Shown piece by piece: positions 1 to 5,376 of a stretch of DNA of 5,583 nt. Location: assembly GCA_017475845.1 (NCBI GenBank), contig JAFVEU010000035.1, forward strand, positions 1 to 5,583. The letters are read 5' to 3'. Numbering within the stretch: the first letter of the stretch is position 1; every line of letters begins with the position of its first letter. This DNA comes from Lachnospiraceae bacterium. Lineage in GTDB: Bacteria; Bacillota; Clostridia; Lachnospirales; Lachnospiraceae. The notes under the pieces were generated by a model that saw only the letters and a list, made by a program, of their open reading frames with translations, had not been told where the DNA came from and did no database searches. A program made the position numbers and the translations under genes.

Positions 1-1
1 A

Positions 2-1015
2 ACATTTGAGTCATATGAAAGAAGAGAAAAGCAGATCCTCTCCAAACTGGCTGAGTATGGGATCGGATCTATAGAAGAAGCTGAAAAGATAATCAAGGAC
101 GCAGGCCTTGACGTATATACGGCTGTTGAGAACATCCAGCCCATCTGCTTTGAGAATGCAAAGTGGGCTTATACCGTAGGCGCTGCCATCGCAATAAAGA
201 AGAACTGCCGCAAGGCTTCAGAGGCAGCTGCTGCCATCGGCGAAGGCCTTCAGGCTTTCTGCATCCCCGGTTCCGTTGCTGACCGCCGTAAGGTTGGTCT
301 CGGACACGGAAATCTGGGCAAGATGCTGCTGGAAGAGGATACTGAGTGCTTCGCATTCCTGGCAGGACACGAGTCCTTCGCGGCCGCAGAAGGCGCGATA
401 GGTATCGCAGAGAAGGCAAATAAGGTTCGTCAGAAGCCCCTCCGCGTGATCCTTAACGGTCTCGGAAAGGATGCCGCTCAGGTCATCTCCAGGATCAACG
501 GATTCACCTATGTTGAGACCGAGTATGACTATTTCACCGGCGAGTTAAAGGAAGTTTTCCGTAAGTGCTACTCAAAGGATCCCGAGAGCTCAAGGGCAAA
601 GGTTAACTGCTACGGTGCAAATGATGTTCAGGAACGTGTGGCTATCATGTGGCATGAGAATGTTGATGTTTCCATCACCGGAAACTCCACCAACCCTACC
701 AGATTCCAGCATCCCGTTGCAGGTACCTACAAGAAAGAGCGTACGGACGCAGGAAAGAAGTATTTCTCAGTTGCATCCGGCGGCGGCACGGGACGTACAC
801 TGCATCCCGATAACATGGCTGCAGGTCCCGCTTCCTACGGTATGACCGATACCATGGGACGTATGCACTCAGATGCACAGTTCGCAGGTTCTTCATCCGT
901 TCCGGCACACGTTGAGATGATGGGTCTTATCGGTGCGGGAAACAACCCTATGGTCGGCATGACGGTTTCTGTTGCGGTTTCCGTAGAAGAAGCTGCAAAG
1001 GCCGGCAAATTCTGA
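2..1015 (+). CDS. GGGtGRT-family protein, function unknown (5' end outside window)
   Basis: The reading frame is open from base 2 to a TGA at 1013-1015, followed at once by an in-frame TAA, and gives 337 visible residues. The visible N-terminus (TFESYERRE) resembles the start of family members as I remember them, so probably only a few codons are missing. The namesake motif GGGTGRT lies at visible residues 260-266. It is followed by a very conserved-looking Gly/Met/His-rich stretch (HPDNMAAGPASYGMTDTMGR). Earlier segments such as FCIPGSVADRRKVGLGHGN (about 87-105) and LAGHESFAAAEGA are also typical of the family. No signal peptide or membrane segment is visible, so a soluble cytosolic protein is likely. 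Arginine codons are mostly CGT/CGC (10 of 15), unlike the exporter genes, which suggests strong expression. From memory only, some genomes place this gene beside an iron-sulfur scaffold gene; that cannot be seen here. The family assignment is firm. The function is unknown. Confidence 0.9.
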   Translation, partial: TFESYERREKQILSKLAEYGIGSIEEAEKIIKDAGLDVYTAVENIQPICFENAKWAYTVGAAIAIKKNCRKASEAAAAIGEGLQAFCIPGSVADRRKVGLGHGNLGKMLLEEDTECFAFLAGHESFAAAEGAIGIAEKANKVRQKPLRVILNGLGKDAAQVISRINGFTYVETEYDYFTGELKEVFRKCYSKDPESSRAKVNCYGANDVQERVAIMWHENVDVSITGNSTNPTRFQHPVAGTYKKERTDAGKKYFSVASGGGTGRTLHPDNMAAGPASYGMTDTMGRMHSDAQFAGSSSVPAHVEMMGLIGAGNNPMVGMTVSVAVSVEEAAKAGKF

Positions 1016-1033
1016 TAAGTATTGTTATTTGCG

Positions 1034-1059
1034 GGGTGCCCTCCGGGGCACCCTTTTTT
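1034..1059 (+). terminator. Intrinsic terminator of the GGGtGRT gene
   Basis: A perfect 8-bp stem (GGGTGCCC at 1034-1041 with GGGCACCC at 1046-1053) encloses a TCCG loop and is followed by six T residues at 1054-1059. The loop and its closing C-G pair match the very stable C(UNCG)G tetraloop class. It begins 18 nt after the stop codon at 1015. The minus strand has no T-tract after the hairpin, so it acts in one direction only. It separates the upstream gene from the exporter operon. Confidence 0.93.
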
Positions 1060-1106
1060 GACCGATACCTGATCGCCAGACCGCCGGTGACCCCAGGGAG
1101 GTATTC

Positions 1107-1143
1107 ATTCTGTAGCAGCTTGTTACTGTAACCGTCACAGAAT
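1107..1143. repeat. Nested inverted repeat, possible operator
   Basis: An outer pair, ATTCTGT (1107-1113) and ACAGAAT (1137-1143), encloses an inner palindrome GTTAC-T-GTAAC (1122-1132). The two are not perfectly concentric: 8 nt separate the left arms and 4 nt the right arms. No T-tract follows, so it is not a terminator. Its position upstream of the exporter operon would suit a regulator-binding site or an RNA hairpin. I do not recognise it as the site of a named regulator. Confidence 0.35.
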
Positions 1144-1163
1144 AAACACATTTGGCTGATAAT
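1134..1163 (+). promoter_or_regulatory. Weak candidate promoter for the exporter operon
   Basis: GTCACA (1134-1139, four of six matches to TTGACA) and GATAAT (1158-1163, five of six matches to TATAAT) are 18 nt apart. This is the best sigma-A-like pair I found between the upstream terminator and the exporter start. Its -35 lies in the right arm of the nested inverted repeat, so a protein bound there could block it. Transcripts from here would carry a leader of about 130 nt that contains the large palindrome at 1194-1263. The match is modest and could be chance. Confidence 0.25.
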
Positions 1164-1193
1164 ATGGCGGATGTGCCGTCAAATCAAGTATTC

Positions 1194-1263
1194 TTGTCAT
1201 CCTGAGCAAAGCGAAGGATCTGTTTTAGGCACTGAAGATACTTCGCTCTGCTCAGAATGACAA
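1194..1263. repeat. Dispersed imperfect palindrome ('CHSE.SE'-type intergenic repeat)
   Basis: Two 28-nt arms (1194-1221 and 1236-1263) are inverted copies with 25 of 28 positions complementary, around a 14-nt loop. The arms contain the characteristic GTCATCCTGAGC and GCGAAGGATCT blocks of a dispersed intergenic repeat found in many bacteria. Frames read through it give the familiar spurious peptide string CHSEQSE. As plus-strand RNA, three positions are mismatched. As minus-strand RNA, two of the three become G-U pairs, leaving one mismatch. No T-tract follows on either strand, so it is not a simple terminator. It lies 25 nt before the AGGAGG of the exporter operon, inside its probable leader. 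Repeat class is confident; role unknown. Confidence 0.85.
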
Positions 1264-1288
1264 AGCAGCGAAGAAAAAGCTTTATCAG

Positions 1289-1294
1289 AGGAGG
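1289..1294 (+). promoter_or_regulatory. Shine-Dalgarno that selects the TTG start of the fusion protein
   Basis: A perfect AGGAGG stands 5 nt before the TTG at 1300. No in-frame ATG lies near it; the first in-frame ATG is about 178 codons later, well inside the folded protein. The ATG at 1295 directly abuts the Shine-Dalgarno, is out of frame and opens only 10 codons. TTG at 1300 is therefore the best start. Confidence 0.85.
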
Positions 1295-1299
1295 ATGAT

Positions 1300-3222
1300 T
1301 TGGAACTCAACAGTAAAGAAACAGTAACGGAAACAAAGGCAGAGGACAAAAAGGATAAGAAACCGGTGACTGAGAAGGTCAGGGAGAGCAGGGTTTTAAG
1401 CTTTCTTAAAAGGCACGTGAAGACCTTTGTCATCCTGATAGTCCTTATATTTATTGTAGTGACGGCGTTTCAGGTTTTTTCCGCCGTGCAGGCTTCCCAA
1501 AGCGTTTCCGAGGGCGAAAAGCAGACTTTTGAGGAAGTGACCGAAAAGGACATAAGCACTTCCATAGCCGTGACCGGTACAATACAGGCTTCTGAAAGCA
1601 GGACATTGTCCACTCTTGTTTCAAAAACCGAGGTTACGGATGTTTTTGTGGAGGTCGGGGACTATGTACAGGCCGGTGATCCCATCTGCACCTTTGACAC
1701 ATCCTCCATAGAATCCAGCATAAAGAAGCTTCAGCGCCAGATCACGGTAAATAATGCCAAAGCCACCCTTGAGCTTGCAAAAGCCAATACCCAGGTAGCC
1801 TGGGCCTGGGAGGACTACCTCTATGACCAGTCCATGGGGGAATATGATACTTCTGCAGCCATGCGGAATTACGTGGAGCAGCAGAACCAGGTGGCAAATG
1901 CCATAGATACCCTTAACGAAAGAGAGAGGGACCTTGACAGCCTCCGGGATGAATACCATGACTATAAAAAGGCAAAGAGGAACGGAACGGTTTCCGAGGG
2001 GAATTTCAAGAGTTCCAGCTCTGACTATAAAGATGCCATAGCCAGCGCAGAGGAAGCGGTGAGCAGTGCAGGAAGGTCAGTTGAGAATGCCCAGCTTTCC
2101 CTTCAGACCACCGTCGATAATTACAATAAGACCGTGCAGGAGCTGCAGCATAAAGGGGTTACCGATCTCCGCACCATATCAAATAACATGGCCTCGGTGG
2201 TGGAGACCCAGCTTAACAACATGACCACAAATGACCAAGCGGAGGAACAGATAGAGGAGTATGAAAAGAGCCTTGAAAACTGCACTATTACGGCACCCAT
2301 TTCCGGGCTCGTCACCAGCGTTTCCGTGGTGGAGGGTGATGAGTACGAGGAAAAGAGCACGATCTGCGTGATCCAGGATGACTCTTCCTATATAGTTTCA
2401 GGAACAGTAGACCAGTATGACATTTCAAATATCACCGAGAGCATGAACTGCGTGATAAAAACCGATGCCACCGGGGATGACCAGATGGAAGGTATCCTTA
2501 CCTTTGTTTCCCCTGTGCCTGAAAGCTCCTCCTCCAGCGCCTCCGGAACCACAGGCGCTTCAGGTTCATCATCATCATCCTCTTCTACGGATTATCCCAT
2601 AGAGATAAGCATTAAGGGAAGGGATGACAGGCTCCGTATAGGCATGACAGCCCAGGCGTCCATTCTCATAGAATCAAGGGAGGGAGTAAAGGCTGTTCCC
2701 TATGATGCCATAGAAGAAGGGAGCGACGGCTCATATTATATAAACGTGGCGGTTGATTCAGGAGAGGCAGCCAAGGTTACAATGGAAAATCTTCCCACAG
2801 CCGGTGAGGCAAGCATGGCCTTCGAGGGAGAAGAGGAGGAGACCCGGGAAAGAGGGAACGGCTCCCATGACAGAGGGGATTTCCCGGAGGATATGGAAGA
2901 TATGCAGGGAAAAGCCTCTGATGCTAAATATTCTGATAATCCCATCGCTGATTATATAGCTACGAAATTAATCGGAAAGAGCGCAGGGGAACTATATAAA
3001 ACCAATGCAGAGACCCCCACAAGGAGGGTAGAGGTTGAAAAAGGGCTTGAGACTGATTATTACACAGAGGTCATTACAGATGAGGTGGAGATCGGAGACC
3101 AGGTGCTGATACCTAATTCTATTTCCGAATCCGGCAGCGATGATATGGGAATTGGAGTTTCGATAGGCGGAGGCCCCGGCGGTGGCGGACCCGGAGGCGG
3201 CGGTCCGGGAGGCATGCATTAA
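1300..3222 (+). CDS. MacA-like membrane fusion protein (HlyD/RND adaptor family) of an ABC exporter
   Basis: This 640-residue adaptor should be anchored in the cytoplasmic membrane and link the ABC permease to the cell exterior. Residues 1-42 are charged and cytosolic, and one membrane helix spans about 43-63. The two lipoyl-like half-motifs are at about 101-133 (VEVGDYVQAGDPICTFD) and 328-360 (CTITAPISGLVTSV). Between them lies a roughly 190-residue helical hairpin rich in Glu, Gln, Ala and Lys. A beta-barrel-like region (about 362-460, with the typical RLRIGMTAQASI) contains Ser-rich tracts at 409-413 and 423-429. The membrane-proximal region (VPYDAI, then RRVEVEKGLETDYYTEV and GDQVLIPNS) is split by an acidic insertion at about 486-575. 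The C-terminus ends in a Gly/Pro tail (623-638). Family members I know are about 350-550 residues, so this one is long. It starts at TTG and overlaps the ATPase start by 1 nt. Family is confident; substrate unknown. Confidence 0.92.
   Translation: MELNSKETVTETKAEDKKDKKPVTEKVRESRVLSFLKRHVKTFVILIVLIFIVVTAFQVFSAVQASQSVSEGEKQTFEEVTEKDISTSIAVTGTIQASESRTLSTLVSKTEVTDVFVEVGDYVQAGDPICTFDTSSIESSIKKLQRQITVNNAKATLELAKANTQVAWAWEDYLYDQSMGEYDTSAAMRNYVEQQNQVANAIDTLNERERDLDSLRDEYHDYKKAKRNGTVSEGNFKSSSSDYKDAIASAEEAVSSAGRSVENAQLSLQTTVDNYNKTVQELQHKGVTDLRTISNNMASVVETQLNNMTTNDQAEEQIEEYEKSLENCTITAPISGLVTSVSVVEGDEYEEKSTICVIQDDSSYIVSGTVDQYDISNITESMNCVIKTDATGDDQMEGILTFVSPVPESSSSSASGTTGASGSSSSSSSTDYPIEISIKGRDDRLRIGMTAQASILIESREGVKAVPYDAIEEGSDGSYYINVAVDSGEAAKVTMENLPTAGEASMAFEGEEEETRERGNGSHDRGDFPEDMEDMQGKASDAKYSDNPIADYIATKLIGKSAGELYKTNAETPTRRVEVEKGLETDYYTEVITDEVEIGDQVLIPNSISESGSDDMGIGVSIGGGPGGGGPGGGGPGGMH
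2521..2586 (+). repeat. Ser-codon low-complexity tracts within the fusion protein
   Basis: Residues 409-413 and 423-429 are runs of five and seven serines joined by a Ala/Ser/Gly/Thr-rich stretch. The second run includes four tandem TCA codons (2566-2577). The first uses mixed TCC and AGC codons, so selection at the protein level for a flexible loop is likely, rather than simple DNA slippage alone. Length changes here would stay in frame when whole codons are gained or lost. Confidence 0.6.
3166..3213 (+). repeat. Gly/Pro repeat encoding the C-terminal tail of the fusion protein
   Basis: Sixteen residues (623-638) follow a GGGGP-like five-residue period. The codons are mixed (GGC, GGA, GGT; CCC, CCG), so the DNA repeat is degenerate. 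The end of the tract supplies the ribosome binding site of the next gene. Confidence 0.75.
3207..3212 (+). promoter_or_regulatory. Shine-Dalgarno of the ATPase gene, inside the Gly-tail codons
   Basis: GGGAGG lies 9 nt before the ATG at 3222 and is read in the upstream frame as part of the Pro-Gly-Gly codons. The upstream TAA shares its last base with this ATG (TAATG), a classic arrangement for translational coupling. Confidence 0.8.
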
Positions 3223-3938
3223 TGAGTAAGGGTGACGTGATAATCGATGCCCATGATATCGTGAAGCGCTATTATATAGGGCACCCCAATGAGCTGGAAA
3301 TACTCCACGGGATCAGCATCACTGTAAGGGAAGGGGAATTTGTGGCCATAGTAGGGGCTTCGGGTTCCGGAAAATCCACCCTTATGAACATAATAGGGGT
3401 CCTTGACCGTCCGACTGAGGGCAGCTATATCCTTGACAATGTGGATGTGATGAAAGCCAGGGATAATGAGCTCTCTGAGATCCGGAATAAAAAGATCGGT
3501 TTTGTGTTCCAGACCTATAATCTTATCTCCCGTACCAGTGCCTTAAAAAATGTGGAGCTTCCCATGATGTATGCAAAGGTTCCCGGGGGAAAAAGGAGAA
3601 AAAGGGCAAAAGAGCTTATGCAGCTTGTGGAGATGGAAGACAGGATGCACCACACCCCTGATGAGCTTTCCGGGGGCCAGAAGCAGAGGGTGGCCATAGC
3701 CCGGGCCATGGCAAACGACCCGGCACTTATCCTTGCGGACGAGCCTACGGGAGCACTGGATTCAAAGACCGGACGGAGGGTCATGGATATTTTCCACAGG
3801 CTCCATGAAGAGCAGGGTAAGACCATAATCCTCATCACCCATTCCCCCGAGCTTGCGGAAGAATGCGAACGGATACTTACATTGTCTGACGGTATGTTTA
3901 TAGGAGAAAGGAAGGGAAGCGGCCATGCTCCTCTTTGA
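3222..3938 (+). CDS. ABC transporter ATP-binding protein (MacB/LolD-type)
   Basis: This 238-residue ATPase is the cytoplasmic motor of the exporter, using ATP hydrolysis to drive the permease encoded next. All nucleotide-binding motifs are intact: Walker A GASGSGKST (45-53), Q-loop Gln97 in VFQTYNLI, signature LSGGQ (149-153), Walker B LILADE (169-174) with catalytic Glu174, D-loop GALDS (177-181) and switch His207. The GVLDRPTEG segment after Walker A and the phrase ADEPTGALDSKTG are typical of the MacB/LolD/FtsE group of exporters acting on substrates at or outside the membrane. The length fits a stand-alone ATPase; in E. coli MacB this domain is fused to the permease. It overlaps the fusion-protein stop by 1 nt and the permease start by 14 nt, so the three products are probably made together. 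A basic stretch GGKRRKRAK (122-130) sits in the helical subdomain. Functional class is secure; substrate is not. Confidence 0.96.
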   Translation: MSKGDVIIDAHDIVKRYYIGHPNELEILHGISITVREGEFVAIVGASGSGKSTLMNIIGVLDRPTEGSYILDNVDVMKARDNELSEIRNKKIGFVFQTYNLISRTSALKNVELPMMYAKVPGGKRRKRAKELMQLVEMEDRMHHTPDELSGGQKQRVAIARAMANDPALILADEPTGALDSKTGRRVMDIFHRLHEEQGKTIILITHSPELAEECERILTLSDGMFIGERKGSGHAPL

Positions 3939-5217
3939 AAACATAATCCTTGCCCTTAACGGGGTGAAAGCAAATAAGATGCGCTCCCTCCTTACAATGC
4001 TGGGCATCATCATAGGTATAGCGTCCGTCATAGCCATTATGACGGTGGGCACTTCCATGACCACCTCCATGAGCGAGACCATGAGCAGCTACGGGGCTAA
4101 TAATATTACTATGGGTGTTTCACAGAAGAGCTCCGAGCGGGAGACCATGGATGACGGTATCTTTTTCGAATGGGGTCCCCGGAAGCAGAACCTAAGTGAT
4201 GATGACTATATCAAGGATGACATGCTGGAAGCCCTTATGGAGGAATACCCGGACAGGGTGGATGAATGCCTTCTGGAGGCCTCTGTGGGAGACGGACAGG
4301 CCCTGGACGGGGACCTGTATGCCAACGTGGAGCTTAGGGGGGTCAATGACTCTGAACTTAATGACCAGGATCTGACCATAGTCTCTGGGCGGCTTTTTAC
4401 TGAAAAGGACCAGGCGGAGGGCAGGAAGGTCGCAATAGTATCCGATTATTTCTGCAACAATATGTTTGACGGGGATACCGGGAACGCTCCCGGAAATGAA
4501 GTCTCCGTTTTCATTAACGGTAAATATTATTATTACACCATAGTAGGGGTTTATGAATATGACGCAGATTCCAACTGGGTTTCCACGTCTGCGGAGGATA
4601 CCAGCACCACCATGTACCTTCCCTTAAAAACCGCCTTTGACTTTTCCCATATAGAACCCCGGTACAACCAGGTGACCATCGTTACAAGCAGCTCCGTCAC
4701 GAATGTGGACGCATTCATGGAGGAGATCGAGACCTTCATGAACAGGCGCTTCTACAGGAATAATGAAAGCTATGAGATAAGCTGCTCCAGCATGTCCTCC
4801 TTCATGGAAGAGATGACCAGCACCATGAGCACCATTTCCATGGCCATTTCCTTTATAGCCGGCATCTCGCTGCTGGTTGGCGGCATAGGGGTAATGAATA
4901 TCATGCTGGTATCAATTCAGGAGCGCACCAAGGAAATAGGCACCAGAAAGGCCCTGGGGGCTACAAATGCCTCCATCAGGGTGCAGTTCATCGTGGAAGC
5001 CATGGTCCTCTGCTTTGTGGGAGGTATCATCGGCATCGCGCTGGGAACGGCTCTTGGAACCCTGCTTTCAAAGCAGATGGGATATGAGGCCTCGGCCCCC
5101 CTGGGAGCCATATTATTTGCCGCCGGTTTTTCCATGGTCATCGGCGTATTCTTCGGTTACTACCCGGCAAATAAGGCCGCAAAGATGAATCCGGTGGACG
5201 CATTGAGATACGAATAA
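3925..5217 (+). CDS. MacB/FtsX-type ABC transporter permease
   Basis: This 430-residue membrane subunit should work as a dimer with the preceding ATPase and contact the fusion protein. One membrane helix (about 22-43) is followed by a roughly 260-residue extracytoplasmic MacB-type domain (44-302). Three more helices lie at about 303-330, 355-385 and 393-415. The FtsX region carries the hallmark ERTKEIGTRKALGA (333-346), and the protein ends with the family signature YYPANKAAKMNPVDALRYE. This is the four-helix MacB layout, with mechanotransmission rather than a classical substrate channel, as known for the family. The ATG at 3925 is 14 nt inside the ATPase gene and is preceded by a purine-rich GGAAGGG (3910-3916) 8 nt upstream, so coupled translation is likely. 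Three cysteines (115, 177, 287) fall in the extracytoplasmic domain. It is full length with no visible defect. Confidence 0.95.
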   Translation: MLLFENIILALNGVKANKMRSLLTMLGIIIGIASVIAIMTVGTSMTTSMSETMSSYGANNITMGVSQKSSERETMDDGIFFEWGPRKQNLSDDDYIKDDMLEALMEEYPDRVDECLLEASVGDGQALDGDLYANVELRGVNDSELNDQDLTIVSGRLFTEKDQAEGRKVAIVSDYFCNNMFDGDTGNAPGNEVSVFINGKYYYYTIVGVYEYDADSNWVSTSAEDTSTTMYLPLKTAFDFSHIEPRYNQVTIVTSSSVTNVDAFMEEIETFMNRRFYRNNESYEISCSSMSSFMEEMTSTMSTISMAISFIAGISLLVGGIGVMNIMLVSIQERTKEIGTRKALGATNASIRVQFIVEAMVLCFVGGIIGIALGTALGTLLSKQMGYEASAPLGAILFAAGFSMVIGVFFGYYPANKAAKMNPVDALRYE

Positions 5218-5237
5218 GGGATTCACTTTCGCGGTGC

Positions 5238-5266
5238 TTGACAGGATGCCGTCAAATCAGTATAAT
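5238..5266 (+). promoter_or_regulatory. Perfect consensus sigma-A promoter of the tRNA operon
   Basis: TTGACA (5238-5243) and TATAAT (5261-5266) are separated by exactly 17 nt, a full match to the vegetative consensus. Initiation is expected near 5272-5274, giving a short leader before tRNA-Val. Strong promoters of this kind are usual for stable-RNA genes. No terminator separates it from the permease stop at 5217. Confidence 0.93.
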
Positions 5267-5275
5267 GCTTTTTGT

Positions 5276-5294
5276 TGCGCGGTTCATAAGCGCA
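5276..5294 (+). other. Leader hairpin before tRNA-Val with a tRNA-Met-like loop
   Basis: TGCGC (5276-5280) and GCGCA (5290-5294) form a 5-bp stem around the loop GGTTCATAA, ending one base before the first nucleotide of tRNA-Val. CGGTTCATA (5280-5288) is identical to 5406-5414 in the anticodon arm of the tRNA-Met downstream. It could be a processing element, the relic of a lost tRNA-Met gene, or chance. Confidence 0.4.
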
Positions 5295-5295
5295 G

Positions 5296-5368
5296 GGGAT
5301 CTTAGCTCAGCTGGGAGAGCATCTGCCTTACAAGCAGAGGGTCATAGGTTCGAGCCCTATAGGTCCCA
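5296..5368 (+). tRNA. tRNA-Val (anticodon UAC)
   Basis: The full cloverleaf folds by hand. The acceptor stem GGGATCT/AGGTCCC has one U-G pair, the D-stem is GCTC/GAGC, and the anticodon stem is TCTGC/GCAGA with loop CTTACAA. The variable loop is GGGTC and the T-arm is ATAGG/CCTAT with loop TTCGAGC. The anticodon TAC is at 5329-5331, the discriminator is A5368, and 3' CCA is not encoded. It is the first gene of a two-tRNA transcript. UAC, wobble-modified at its first base, reads GUA and GUG and often other valine codons. Confidence 0.98.
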
Positions 5369-5376
5369 TAAAACGA

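Noticed and set aside
93..419. Minus-strand open frame inside the GGGtGRT gene
   Set aside because: It lies wholly within a well-supported gene, has low-complexity Arg/Pro-rich content and resembles no family; it is a shadow frame.
1174..1186. Reverse-strand promoter using TTGACG from the shared 13-mer
   Set aside because: The only TATTAT on the minus strand is about 12 nt away, too close for a sigma-A promoter, and the second copy at 5247-5259 has no -10 at all.
1295..1327. ATG-initiated 10-codon frame overlapping the fusion-protein start
   Set aside because: Its ATG directly abuts the AGGAGG with no spacing, so ribosomes should not use it; TTG at 1300 is better placed.
1197..1433. Minus-strand frame of 78 codons containing CHSEQSE
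   Set aside because: It runs through the dispersed palindrome and back-translates the start of the fusion-protein gene. CHSE.SE strings are a known sign of spurious calls over this repeat.
1621..1959. Minus-strand open frames inside the exporter genes (this one and others up to 5141)
   Set aside because: All lie opposite intact, recognisable exporter genes and show no Shine-Dalgarno, domain or family resemblance.
2872..2880. RGD tripeptide (residues 525-527) in the acidic insertion, suggesting integrin binding
   Set aside because: A single tripeptide is expected by chance in proteins of this size, and nothing else points to host-cell adhesion.
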